Source of the DNA: Gimesia chilikensis | GTDB taxonomy: Bacteria > Planctomycetota > Planctomycetia > Planctomycetales > Planctomycetaceae | Reading direction: 5' to 3' | Assembly: GCF_008329715.1 (NCBI RefSeq) | Contig: NZ_VTSR01000011.1 | Span: 248,001 to 312,000, forward strand | Length of the DNA: 64,000 bases | Shown here: one piece after another, positions 25,813 through 34,192 of the stretch | Numbering within the stretch: position 1 is the stretch's first letter | How the letters are laid out: each line of letters starts with the position of its first letter | The notes under the pieces: model-generated | Database searches by the model: none | Told to the model about the DNA's origin: nothing | Seen by the model: the letters and a program-made list of their open reading frames with translations, nothing else | Program-made: the position numbers and the translations under genes

Positions 25813-26856
25813 TCAGGAGGTCAGCATCTCCCGCAGTCTTTGAAATGCCTGCGGCAGTGAGGCCGGTGCGTCCAGAATCAGCGATAGCGCGAAAGATCGA
25901 ACCTGATCCTGCTGTGCGCTGGAGAGGTAATCGACCGTACTCTTACCATCGACGCGGGCCAGCATGCAGGCTGCCAGATGTTTGATGGTCCGCTGACCGA
26001 TCTGTGGTTCCTCCATTTTAGCAGACTCCGATCCCGGCTCCAGAGGCGCGACGACCTCGGTGCTGAGGTAGGACTTCCAGAATGTTTCCGCCAACTCAAT
26101 ACAGTGCGTTCCCTCTGCCTGAAAATAAATGGCCTTGAGCAGGAGATGACTCAGAAAGAATCCCAGATCAAAAGCCGGATCACCAAAATGGGCCGTCTCA
26201 AAATCGACCAGGTGGATCTGCTCGTCGGTGATCAGGATATTCTTGGGACTGAAGTCCGCCAGCACCAGGCAGAGCCGATGCGCGGACATTTCCTCGATCA
26301 GTTCTGCAACCCACTCTTTGATTTCCGGATGTGAGCGGACGATGAACCGGTAAAAAGGATCGATGCGCAGCTGGTCAAAGATCTCCCAGTTCCCCCACCG
26401 CTGCTGATAGCCTTCCTGAAGAAACGACTTTCTGTGGATGGCGCTCAGATATTTCCCCAGTTCGAGGGCCACCGTTTGATTAACCCGGCCATCCAGCAGT
26501 TCTGCCTTCCAGACCCTGTGATCAGCGGCGATGGCTTCCATGGCGAACAGGTAGTTATCCCGATCCTCGAACAGCACACGCGGGACCACCCCCGCGGGTA
26601 ACAGTTGATCCAGTTCCTGCATCACTTCCAGTTCGCGCCAGATCCGCTCCAGCTGACTGAACCACTCGGCCTGGGTCCGCAGCTGCTTGCGGGACTGCTT
26701 GATCACAAAATCGGCGTCCGCTGCCCGATCTATACGAATGACGATATTGGAGACCCCCCAGGCCAATGCCTCGGCGTCAGCCTGCTCATCAGGTTCCAGC
26801 TGTCCCTGTTCCCTGAGATACTCAATCACGTTCTCCGCAGTGATCTCCCGCTCCAT
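25813..26856 (-). CDS. APH-fold small-molecule kinase
   Basis: The 347-residue product has the aminoglycoside phosphotransferase/choline kinase/MTR-kinase fold. Lys53 in DFVIK is the likely ATP-binding lysine. The catalytic loop is LVLADFSPKNIL (Asp201, Asn206), where the usual HGD is LAD. The metal-binding segment is LVDFETAHFGDPAFDLGF (Asp218). Similar sequences in databases are often labelled phosphotransferase or methylthioribose-kinase-like. Resistance is not implied, since no known resistance subgroup motif is present. Its product would be a phosphorylated small molecule in the cytoplasm. It is upstream of, and probably co-transcribed with, the unusual enolase-family gene, which suggests a kinase-then-elimination pathway. 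The substrate is unknown. Confidence 0.82.
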   Translation of the reverse strand: MEREITAENVIEYLREQGQLEPDEQADAEALAWGVSNIVIRIDRAADADFVIKQSRKQLRTQAEWFSQLERIWRELEVMQELDQLLPAGVVPRVLFEDRDNYLFAMEAIAADHRVWKAELLDGRVNQTVALELGKYLSAIHRKSFLQEGYQQRWGNWEIFDQLRIDPFYRFIVRSHPEIKEWVAELIEEMSAHRLCLVLADFSPKNILITDEQIHLVDFETAHFGDPAFDLGFFLSHLLLKAIYFQAEGTHCIELAETFWKSYLSTEVVAPLEPGSESAKMEEPQIGQRTIKHLAACMLARVDGKSTVDYLSSAQQDQVRSFALSLILDAPASLPQAFQRLREMLTS

Positions 26857-27243
26857 GTTTTCTTCCCATAAGTTGATAACTGGTAAGCGTTAATCGTGTT
26901 TTGACCGCTTCATCTTAATCTGAGATTCCTTCTCTTAACAGGCTTAGAATGCGCTTCCCCGGAGGAAATCAGCAGGCGGTGTGCTCAAGGCACTTTCCTC
27001 ACCAGCCGCATAACCTGCATTATCCGCTGCTACGCAGGAATTACCTGACCGGTTTGACTTTAACAACAGGCAGGTTGAGTTGTGAAAAACTTGGTTTACC
27101 AGCAACTTTTTGTTGCCAGAACCAATTTGTATGCTGTAAGATGATAATGTTGGGTTAGTTGTAATAAATAGCTGATTCAGCGACTTCTCGTCTTACACCA
27201 CAAGAAAGTGGTATTTTCTCCGTGAACCACAGGAACGTTTTCT
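26857..27243. other. intergenic region upstream of Gly-rich secreted protein
   Basis: About 390 bases between divergent genes, AT-richer than the flanks. It holds a candidate rightward promoter (27113-27142) and a short sequence CTACGCAGGAATTACCTG at 27028-27045, related to motifs in two other gaps. A 69-codon open frame at 26949-27158 lacks coding features. Confidence 0.45.
27113..27142 (+). promoter_or_regulatory. candidate promoter of the Gly-rich protein gene
   Basis: TTGCCA (27113-27118) and TAAGAT (27137-27142) are separated by 18 bases. Start of transcription would be near 27150, giving a leader of about 95 bases before the ATG at 27244. Confidence 0.4.
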
Positions 27244-28137
27244 ATGTTGTCCACAAAAACCGCGTCCCGATTTTTGACAATTTTGACCGCTGGCTGCCTG
27301 GCTCTGTGCCTGAGCACAAACGTGGAGGCCGGCAAAAAATCGATCCGTCCGCAAAAATATGATCCTTCTGCAGAAAAGGTAGATGATCTGTTTGACGCCA
27401 TGGAGTCCGGTCTGGTCGATGTCGAAATCATCGCGAAGAGCTCCAAAGGTGGCAACGTTCTGATTACGAACAATAACGATAAACCGTTGAACGTAAAATT
27501 GCCGGAAACATTCCTGGCAGTTCAGGTTCTTAAGCAGGGTGCCCTCGGCGGTGGCCTGGGTGGCGGCGGTCTGGGCGGTGGCTTAGGCGGCGGCTTAGGC
27601 GGCCAGGGAGGTCAGGCACAGACAGCAGGCGGTGGTGCCGGCGGTGGTCTGGGCGGCGGACTCGGTGGTGGATTAGGGGGAGCCGGTGGCGCTGGTGGTG
27701 CCGGCGGTGGTTTCTTCTCTGTTCCTCCTGAAAAAACTGTTTACGTTCCTTACACTTCGGTCTGTCTCGAACACGGTAAAAAAGAGCCTTCCTCACGGAT
27801 GGAATACCGGATGGTCAAAACTGAAGACATGGTCAAAGATCCTGCTCTGCAGGAACTGCTGAAGTTGGTCGCAACCGGCCGGGTTAACCAGCAGGCAGGT
27901 CAGGCAGCAGCCTGGCACCTCGCCAACAAGATGAGCTGGCAGGAACTCGCTTCAAAATCAATCAAACACGTTGGTGGTCTGCCACCTTCGCCTTACTTCA
28001 ATCCTGCTGAACTGCAGTTCGCCGTTCAACTGGTTGGCATTTCTCACGAACGTGCCCGCAACCGGAAAGACGTCGACAAATCTGAAGAAGCCCCTGCCCG
28101 GGCTCAGACAGAAACTGTTCGCAGCTTTTCCAAGTAA
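27244..28137 (+). CDS. secreted protein with Gly-rich repeat segment
   Basis: The 297-residue protein starts with a signal peptide (ILTAGCLALCLSTNVEAG). Next is a conserved-looking domain (about 30-95, with VDVEIIAKSSKGGNVLITNNNDKPLNVKLP style beta strands). A run of glycine, leucine and alanine at about 100-157 is built from GGGLGG and GLGGG units. A C-terminal helical domain (160-290) contains VYVPYTSVCLEHGKKEPSSRMEY. I do not recognise the family. The middle segment is likely flexible or fibrous. The gene has a good terminator after it and a candidate promoter before it, so it is probably monocistronic. Location outside the inner membrane is inferred. Confidence 0.78.
   Translation: MLSTKTASRFLTILTAGCLALCLSTNVEAGKKSIRPQKYDPSAEKVDDLFDAMESGLVDVEIIAKSSKGGNVLITNNNDKPLNVKLPETFLAVQVLKQGALGGGLGGGGLGGGLGGGLGGQGGQAQTAGGGAGGGLGGGLGGGLGGAGGAGGAGGGFFSVPPEKTVYVPYTSVCLEHGKKEPSSRMEYRMVKTEDMVKDPALQELLKLVATGRVNQQAGQAAAWHLANKMSWQELASKSIKHVGGLPPSPYFNPAELQFAVQLVGISHERARNRKDVDKSEEAPARAQTETVRSFSK
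27538..27715 (+). repeat. Gly-rich coding repeat
   Basis: Imperfect short units of the type ggcggt, ctgggc and ggcttaggcggc encode Gly-Gly-Gly-Leu and related tetrapeptides. Such tracts change length readily by slippage. It is part of the secreted protein and not a CRISPR or intergenic array. Confidence 0.8.
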
Positions 28138-28155
28138 AGCAATGCAAGACATCAC

Positions 28156-28182
28156 AAGGCTCGCTTCGGCGAGCCTTTTTTT
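28156..28182 (+). terminator. Rho-independent terminator
   Basis: AAGGCTCGC and GCGAGCCTT form a perfect 9-base stem around a TTCG tetraloop, followed by seven T residues. It ends the Gly-rich protein transcript. Confidence 0.9.
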
Positions 28183-28273
28183 ATGCGCCACACTACCATC
28201 TGGTTAAGCTGTCCGGTATTTTGGATACATGTCTCAACATTGATCTGAATCCCCCCTACCGGAGCTCTCGACC

Positions 28274-29212
28274 ATGATACTGCTACTGCGAAACGCCTTC
28301 GCCCCCCTGTTACTCCTCGCCTGTCCTCTGCTGATTCTCCCCTCCGCACTCTCTGCTGCAGACAACGAACCGCTGCGCATCATCTGCTTTGGTGCGCATC
28401 CGGATGATGCGGAATATAAAAACGGAGGCACCGCAGCCTTGTGGGCCGAACAGGGACATAAAGTCAAACTGGTATCAGTCACGAATGGTGACATCGGTCA
28501 CTTTGAAATGGCCGGCGGCACGCTGGCACAGCGTCGTAGCGCAGAAGTCAAAGCCGCCGGTAAGATCCTGGGAGTGGAAACGGAAGTTCTGGATATCCAC
28601 GATGGCGAACTGTTGCCGACTTTGGAGAACCGGAAAAAGATCGTCAAACTGATCCGGGAATGGAAAGCGGATCTGGTCATCTCACATCGTCCGTGGGACT
28701 ACCATCCCGACCATCGTTATGTGGGTGTGCTTGTGCAGGACGCCGCGTTCATGGTGACGGTTCCCTATTTCTGCCCCGATGTCCCGCGGCTGAAAAAGAA
28801 CCCCGTCTTCATGTATTCGAGTGACGGCTTTCAGAAACCCTATCCATTCCGTCCGGATGTCGTTGTCGCTTTAGACAATGTGTTTGAAAAGAAACTGAAA
28901 GCGGTTGCCCAACTGGTATCTCAGTCTCTGGAAGGGGGCGCTGGTGGCAGCCCGGAACGCGCCGCCAAAGTTCCTCCCGCGAATCCCCCGGAACTGCGAG
29001 TCGAACATCTCCGCCCTTCCTGGACGCGACGTCAGTCGAATGAAGCCAACAAGTACCGTACAGAGCTGATTAACATTTACGGCGAAGACGTTGGCAAGCA
29101 GGTCAAATACGCTGAATCGTTCGAACTCTGCGAATACGGTTCACGCCCCAACAAACAGGCTTTACTCAAACTGTTTCCGATTGAAGCATCGATTCCCAAG
29201 AAAGACGAATAA
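28274..29212 (+). CDS. secreted PIG-L/LmbE-family deacetylase
   Basis: The 312-residue protein begins with a signal peptide (LLLLACPLLILPSALSA). It has the PIG-L zinc site: AHPDD at residues 41-45 and the distal HRPWDYHPDHRYVG at about 138-151. The segment GDIGHFEMAGGTLAQRRSAEVKAAGKILG is typical of the family. These enzymes remove N-acetyl groups from N-acetylglucosamine conjugates or related sugars in a metal-dependent reaction. Planctomycetes carry many exported copies, usually near polysaccharide degradation genes, and the natural substrate here is unknown. It is flanked by two strong terminators and is likely monocistronic. Confidence 0.9.
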   Translation: MILLLRNAFAPLLLLACPLLILPSALSAADNEPLRIICFGAHPDDAEYKNGGTAALWAEQGHKVKLVSVTNGDIGHFEMAGGTLAQRRSAEVKAAGKILGVETEVLDIHDGELLPTLENRKKIVKLIREWKADLVISHRPWDYHPDHRYVGVLVQDAAFMVTVPYFCPDVPRLKKNPVFMYSSDGFQKPYPFRPDVVVALDNVFEKKLKAVAQLVSQSLEGGAGGSPERAAKVPPANPPELRVEHLRPSWTRRQSNEANKYRTELINIYGEDVGKQVKYAESFELCEYGSRPNKQALLKLFPIEASIPKKDE

Positions 29213-29268
29213 CCTGCTGCGAATCATCTGCGGTTCCGTTGCCTGAACAGCGGATAATCACCAATCAG

Positions 29269-29307
29269 ACCTTGAGAGATGAGATTTACTCTTCTCTCAA
29301 GGTTTTT
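29269..29307 (+). terminator. Rho-independent terminator after the PIG-L gene
   Basis: ACCTTGAGAG (29269-29278) pairs with CTCTCAAGGT (29294-29303) around a 15-base loop, followed by a run of five T residues. Confidence 0.85.
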
Positions 29308-29498
29308 CACGTTATGGTCTGGTCAGAGGCACACGCGGTGAGAATAATTGACAATAGTAGTCTGATCCGATTACTATTATCTGTAACAGCGATCATCAAG
29401 GGGACTCACCTGTTCTCCCATGTTGCGATGGCGTAGCATTGGCCTTCCAGAGACGCACCCGGATCGTTGCATTGCCTGATAACAATGAGGGCAAGTCT

Positions 29499-32400
29499 AT
29501 GAAATTCGGTCTACTCACATTTACCGGTTCCCTGTTTCTACTCTCTTCGTCGCTGCTTCTGCCTGCGATGCTCTCTGCGAATGAAAAATCAGAGAAGGCA
29601 GCGGCAGTTGATTTTCAGAAACAGATCCGTCCACTCTTCCAGGCCAAATGCTTTTCCTGCCATGGAAGTGAAGTTCAGGAGGGGGGATTCCGCCTCGATC
29701 TGAAAAGCCGCGCCCTGGAAGGGGGCGACAGCGGCATCGCCATTAAACCGGGACACAGTCACGAAAGCGAACTCTATCATCGACTCGCCGGAACCGGGGA
29801 TGGGGATCAAATGCCCCCCGAAGGAGAAGGCACCCCACTGACGAAAGAAGAACTGGCGCTGGTTGAAACCTGGATCAAACAGGGTGCCGTCTGGCCTGAA
29901 GTCGCGGGGCAGAACAAGACGCCAGGCTCTGACCACTGGTCATTCCAGCCGATCAAAGACGTACAGCCTCCCCAGGTCAAGCAGTCAGACTGGGTCAAAA
30001 ACGGTATCGATGCCTTTATCCTGCGAAAGCTGGAAAAGGAAAATGTACCGCCTGCCCCCGAGGCAGATCGCAGCACACTCATTCGCCGCGCGTATCTGGA
30101 TCTCACCGGCCTCCCCCCTTCCGTGGAAGAGTGGAAACGCTGGAGTTCCGAACCGAGTCCGCAGTGGTATGAAAACATGGTCGATCAACTGCTGGATTCA
30201 CCGCATTACGGAGAACGCTGGGCCCGGCACTGGCTGGACCTGGCCCGGTATGCGGACAGTGACGGCTATGAAAAAGACAGCAAGCGTCCGCATGCGTGGC
30301 GCTGGCGTACGTGGGTCATCAACGCACTCAATGAAGACATGCCGTTCGATCAGTTCTCCATCGAACAGATTGCCGGTGACCTGCTACCGAATCCGGATAC
30401 GAGCCAACTGGTGGCAACCGGCTTTCATCGTAACACGCTGATTAACCGCGAAGGGGGCACTGACCCGGAAGAGGATCGCGTCAAACGCACCGTGGACCGG
30501 ACTAACACTCTGGGCTCTGTCTGGCTGGGCGTTACCGTGGAATGTGCGCAGTGTCACACTCACAAATACGATCCGCTCACACAGCGGGAATATTATCGGC
30601 TGTATGCTTTTTTCAATTCGCTGACCGAGCCGGATATCGGCGCACCACTTCCTGAAGAACAGGCGGCGTTTGAGAAAGCGAACCAGGTCTACCTCAAAGC
30701 ACATGCGCCGCTGGTCAAAGCAGTCCAGGAATACGAACAGCATAAACTGGTCGGCTCGATGGAAAAGTGGGAACAGCAGAAACCGGATCAGAGTCCGGTC
30801 TGGAACATCCTGCAACCCGAATCACTCCAGGCAAAACAGAAAACCACCCTCAGTGTGCTGCCGGACCGTTCTATTCTGGCATCCGGCGAAAACCCCGGAC
30901 GGGCAGAAATTTATACGCTAACCTTTAAAACGAACCTGCAAAACATCAATGGTATTCGACTGGAAGCCCTGCCCGATCCGAGTTTACCTCGCCAGGGACC
31001 GGGACGCAGTCCGACCGGTGATTTCGAACTGACAATGCTGACACTCAAGGCAGCCCCGTTGAATGCGCCCGATAAAGTGAAAGAAATCGATCTGGAGAAA
31101 GCTCAAGCCAGCTTCGAGATGGCGGGCTTTAAAGTCGACCGCGTGATTAACAACAGCCCACACACAGGCTGGTCAATCAGTCCTCAACAGGGGAAAAAAC
31201 AGATCGCCACCTTTGAAACCAAAGAGAGCTTTGGCGATGAAAAAGGGATGTTGCTCACCGTCACTCTGCAGCAGTCGACTACCCGCAAGTTGTATCACAA
31301 CCTGGGCCGGTTCCGCTTGTCGCTGACTACCGGCAAAAAGCCGCTGCCGCTGACCGGGATGACAGACCTGATCGCCGAGACACTTAATACGCCCGCCGAT
31401 CAGCGGACCGAGGTCCAGAAACAGGAGCTACGCGAATACTATCGCACGATCGATCCCGAACTGAAAAAACTGAAAGACCAGGAACTGGCCCACAGGAAAA
31501 AGGCGCCCCAGGATCCATCTGAGACCACGAAAGCCCAGGTCGTCGATCATCTGAAGACGCCACGCAAAACACGTCTGCTGGTGCGGGGTGACTTCCTGAA
31601 TCCTGCGGATGAAGTTCAACCGAATACCCCCGCAGTGCTGCCTCCGTTGGAGTCAGAAAAACCATCGCGTCTGGATCTGGCCCGCTGGTTGTTCAATCCA
31701 CAGCATCCACTGACGGCCCGAGTCACAGTCAACCGGATCTGGAGTCGCTATTTCGGACGAGGTCTGGTTCCCACCATCAACGACTTCGGCACACAGGGGG
31801 AGGCCCCCTCGCATCCCGAACTGCTGGACTGGCTGGCGACCCGGTTTCGCGAACAGAACTGGAGCATGAAACAGTTACACCGGCTGATTGTGACCTCCGC
31901 CACCTATCGCCAGTCTTCCGAAAAACGTCCGGAACTTGCGGAACGCGATCCTTACAATGCCTGGTTGTCACATCAGAACCGTTTGCGGGTCGAGGCGGAA
32001 ATCATCCGCGATGAGGCCCTCTCGGTCAGTGGTCTGCTCAAGCATAAGGTCGGCGGCCGGAGTGTGAACCCGCCGCAACCTGAGGGAATCGCCAGCCTGG
32101 GATATGCGAATTCCGTCAAATGGCCGACCAGTAAAGGAGATGACCGTTATCGGCGGGGGCTTTACACATTCTTCCAGCGAACCGTGCCCTACCCGATGCT
32201 GATGACCTTCGATTCCCCTGATTCCAACCTGAGCTGCACCCGTCGCGAGCGTTCCAATACGCCATTGCAGGCGTTGACAATCTGGAACGATCCGGTCTTC
32301 TTTGAATGCTCCCAGGCACTCGGCCCGCGGATTGTAAGCGAAACACAGGGAACGGACAACAGCCTGGAACAGCGGATTCAGCATGCGTTTGAACTTTGCC

Positions 32401-32609
32401 TGACCCGGGAACCTGCGGAGTCAGAGGTCGAAATCATCAAACAGCTCTACCAGGAACAGACCCGACTGTTAAAGTCCGATCCCAAACTGGTAAGCGAATT
32501 GACCAGCAAACAGACGATTCCCGCGGGAAGTACTCCCCAGGAAGTCGCGGCCTGGATCATCATCGGCCGAGTGCTGCTGAACCTCGATGAGTTCGTCACC
32601 CGCAGCTAG
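29499..32609 (+). CDS. PSCyt1-DUF1549-DUF1553 planctomycete cytochrome-type protein
   Basis: The start at 29499 gives a signal peptide ([20 protein letters not shown]); the frame extends upstream to 29439 without coding features. The 1036-residue protein has the planctomycete cytochrome C (PSCyt1) haem motif CFSCH near residue 52. The DUF1549 region is [28 protein letters not shown]-like and has a second CxxCH, CAQCH near residue 349. A central beta-rich insert follows, then the DUF1553 region with [20 protein letters not shown] and [17 protein letters not shown]. The protein is exported. The pair with the DUF1501 gene 56 bases downstream is a conserved planctomycete module that often accompanies sulfatases and polymer degradation. 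The biochemical role is unknown. Confidence 0.93.
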   Translation: [1036 protein letters not shown]

Positions 32610-32665
32610 TTTTCTTCTGACAGCAAACATTATTTGAAATCATTTATTGAGTCTGGATCATTGTC

Positions 32666-34153
32666 ATGTTGAATCCTCCCACTGAATCGTTGAATCTGGC
32701 CCGACGTCGGTTTCTGATGAATTCATCCTGCAGTGTCGCCGGTTATGCCCTGGCTGCCATGATGCAGAAAGAAGGACTGCTGGCCGGGGATGACTCAGGC
32801 AGCCTGGCGAATCCCCTGGCTCCGAAAGATGCCCATTTTCCCGGGACCGCGAAGAACTGCATCTTCATTTTCCTTGCCGGCGGGCCGAGCCAGATCGATC
32901 TGTATGACCCGAAACCCAAGCTGCAGGAATTGAACGGTCAGCCGCTACCCAAAGAGCTGACAGAGAAAGTCCGGTTTGCGTTCATCAATAAAGAATCAGC
33001 GACGCTGAGCGGCAGTTCGCGTAAGTTCAAGAAATACGGGGAATGTGGTACCGAATTCTCGGATGTACTGCCTCACATCGGTTCCTGTGCAGATGATATT
33101 GCGCTGGTTCGCTCCATGTATACGGAACAGTTCAACCATCATCCGGCGCAGCTGATGATGAATACTGGCGTAGGTCGGTTTGGCAGACCCAGTGTCGGTT
33201 CCTGGTTGACCTACGGACTGGGAAGTCAGTCCAACAACCTGCCCGGTTATGTCGTGTTGACGGCCGGGCGTGGTGCCAGTGGCGGGGCTTCGCTCTGGTC
33301 GAGCGGTTCGCTGCCTTCGACGTATGCCGGCGTACTGTTTCGTAATCAGGGCGAGCCGGTTTTGAATCTGAATAATCCGCCGGGAATCAATTCAGCGATT
33401 CAGAAATCGGGTCTGGAAGCCATCAAGCAATTGAACCAGGAGCAACTGCAGCGCACGGGCGATGATGAAATTGCGAGTCGGATTGCGAGCTACGAACTTG
33501 CGTTCCAGATGCAGTCCTCGGCTCCCGAACTGATTGATCTCTCCAGTGAAACAAAAGAGACGCAGGAAGCCTACGGGGTGAATCGCAAGGGAAATACCAA
33601 GGAAGGCAAACGGGGAGGTGGTTCGGATACAGAAGCCGCCTTCGGACGTAACTGCCTGCTGGCACGTCGACTGGTCGAGCGTGGTGTTCGCTTTGTGAAT
33701 CTGTATCACGCTTCCTGGGATCACCACAGTGGTCTGGACGCGGGAATTGAGCGGAATGCCGGGATCGTGGATCAACCCGTGGCTGCTCTATTGAAAGACC
33801 TTAAACAGCGCGGTCTGCTGGATTCCACACTGGTCGTGATGGCTGGGGAATTTGGCAGAACGCCTCTCGGTGAAAACCGAACGGGTTCTAAAGCGGTTAC
33901 CGGACGCGACCACCATCCCAGTGCCTTCAGTCTCTGGATGGCCGGCGGTGGCGTAAAAGGGGGACAGGTTATCGGGAAGACCACCGAACTGGGTTGGTCG
34001 GTGGAAGAGGATCCCGTACACATCAACGATTTTCACGCGACCCTGCTGCACCTGTTCGGTTTAAACCACCTTAAACTGGCACAGAAATTCGGTGGTCTGG
34101 ATATCCGACTGACCAATGTGGGTGGTAAAGTCGTAGATAAACTGATTGCGTAA
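32666..34153 (+). CDS. DUF1501 family exported protein
   Basis: The 495-residue protein opens with a Tat-like signal, LARRRFLMNSSCSVAGYALA, and then a sulfatase/alkaline-phosphatase-like fold. The core begins with CIFIFLAGGPSQIDLYDPKPKL, which places Asp and Ser where this superfamily binds metal. DHHSGLDAGIERNAG, VVMAGEFGRTP and GRDHHPSAFSLWMAGGGVKGGQ follow, all typical of DUF1501. It follows the PSCyt1/DUF1553 gene by 56 bases on the same strand and almost certainly shares its transcript. These pairs are abundant in planctomycete genomes and the reaction they carry out is not established. Confidence 0.94.
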   Translation: MLNPPTESLNLARRRFLMNSSCSVAGYALAAMMQKEGLLAGDDSGSLANPLAPKDAHFPGTAKNCIFIFLAGGPSQIDLYDPKPKLQELNGQPLPKELTEKVRFAFINKESATLSGSSRKFKKYGECGTEFSDVLPHIGSCADDIALVRSMYTEQFNHHPAQLMMNTGVGRFGRPSVGSWLTYGLGSQSNNLPGYVVLTAGRGASGGASLWSSGSLPSTYAGVLFRNQGEPVLNLNNPPGINSAIQKSGLEAIKQLNQEQLQRTGDDEIASRIASYELAFQMQSSAPELIDLSSETKETQEAYGVNRKGNTKEGKRGGGSDTEAAFGRNCLLARRLVERGVRFVNLYHASWDHHSGLDAGIERNAGIVDQPVAALLKDLKQRGLLDSTLVVMAGEFGRTPLGENRTGSKAVTGRDHHPSAFSLWMAGGGVKGGQVIGKTTELGWSVEEDPVHINDFHATLLHLFGLNHLKLAQKFGGLDIRLTNVGGKVVDKLIA

Positions 34154-34192
34154 TCAGCTTCTATCGAGCATCTGGCTCTGAAATCTACCGCC

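Noticed and set aside
25813-26856. Antibiotic-resistance aminoglycoside phosphotransferase
   Set aside because: Only the general APH fold is present. The catalytic loop has LAD instead of HGD and no known resistance subgroup motif was seen.
27538-27715. Repetitive DNA that might be taken for a CRISPR or tandem-repeat array
   Set aside because: The units are short, irregular and in frame inside a coding region, and encode Gly/Leu/Ala. There are no spacers.
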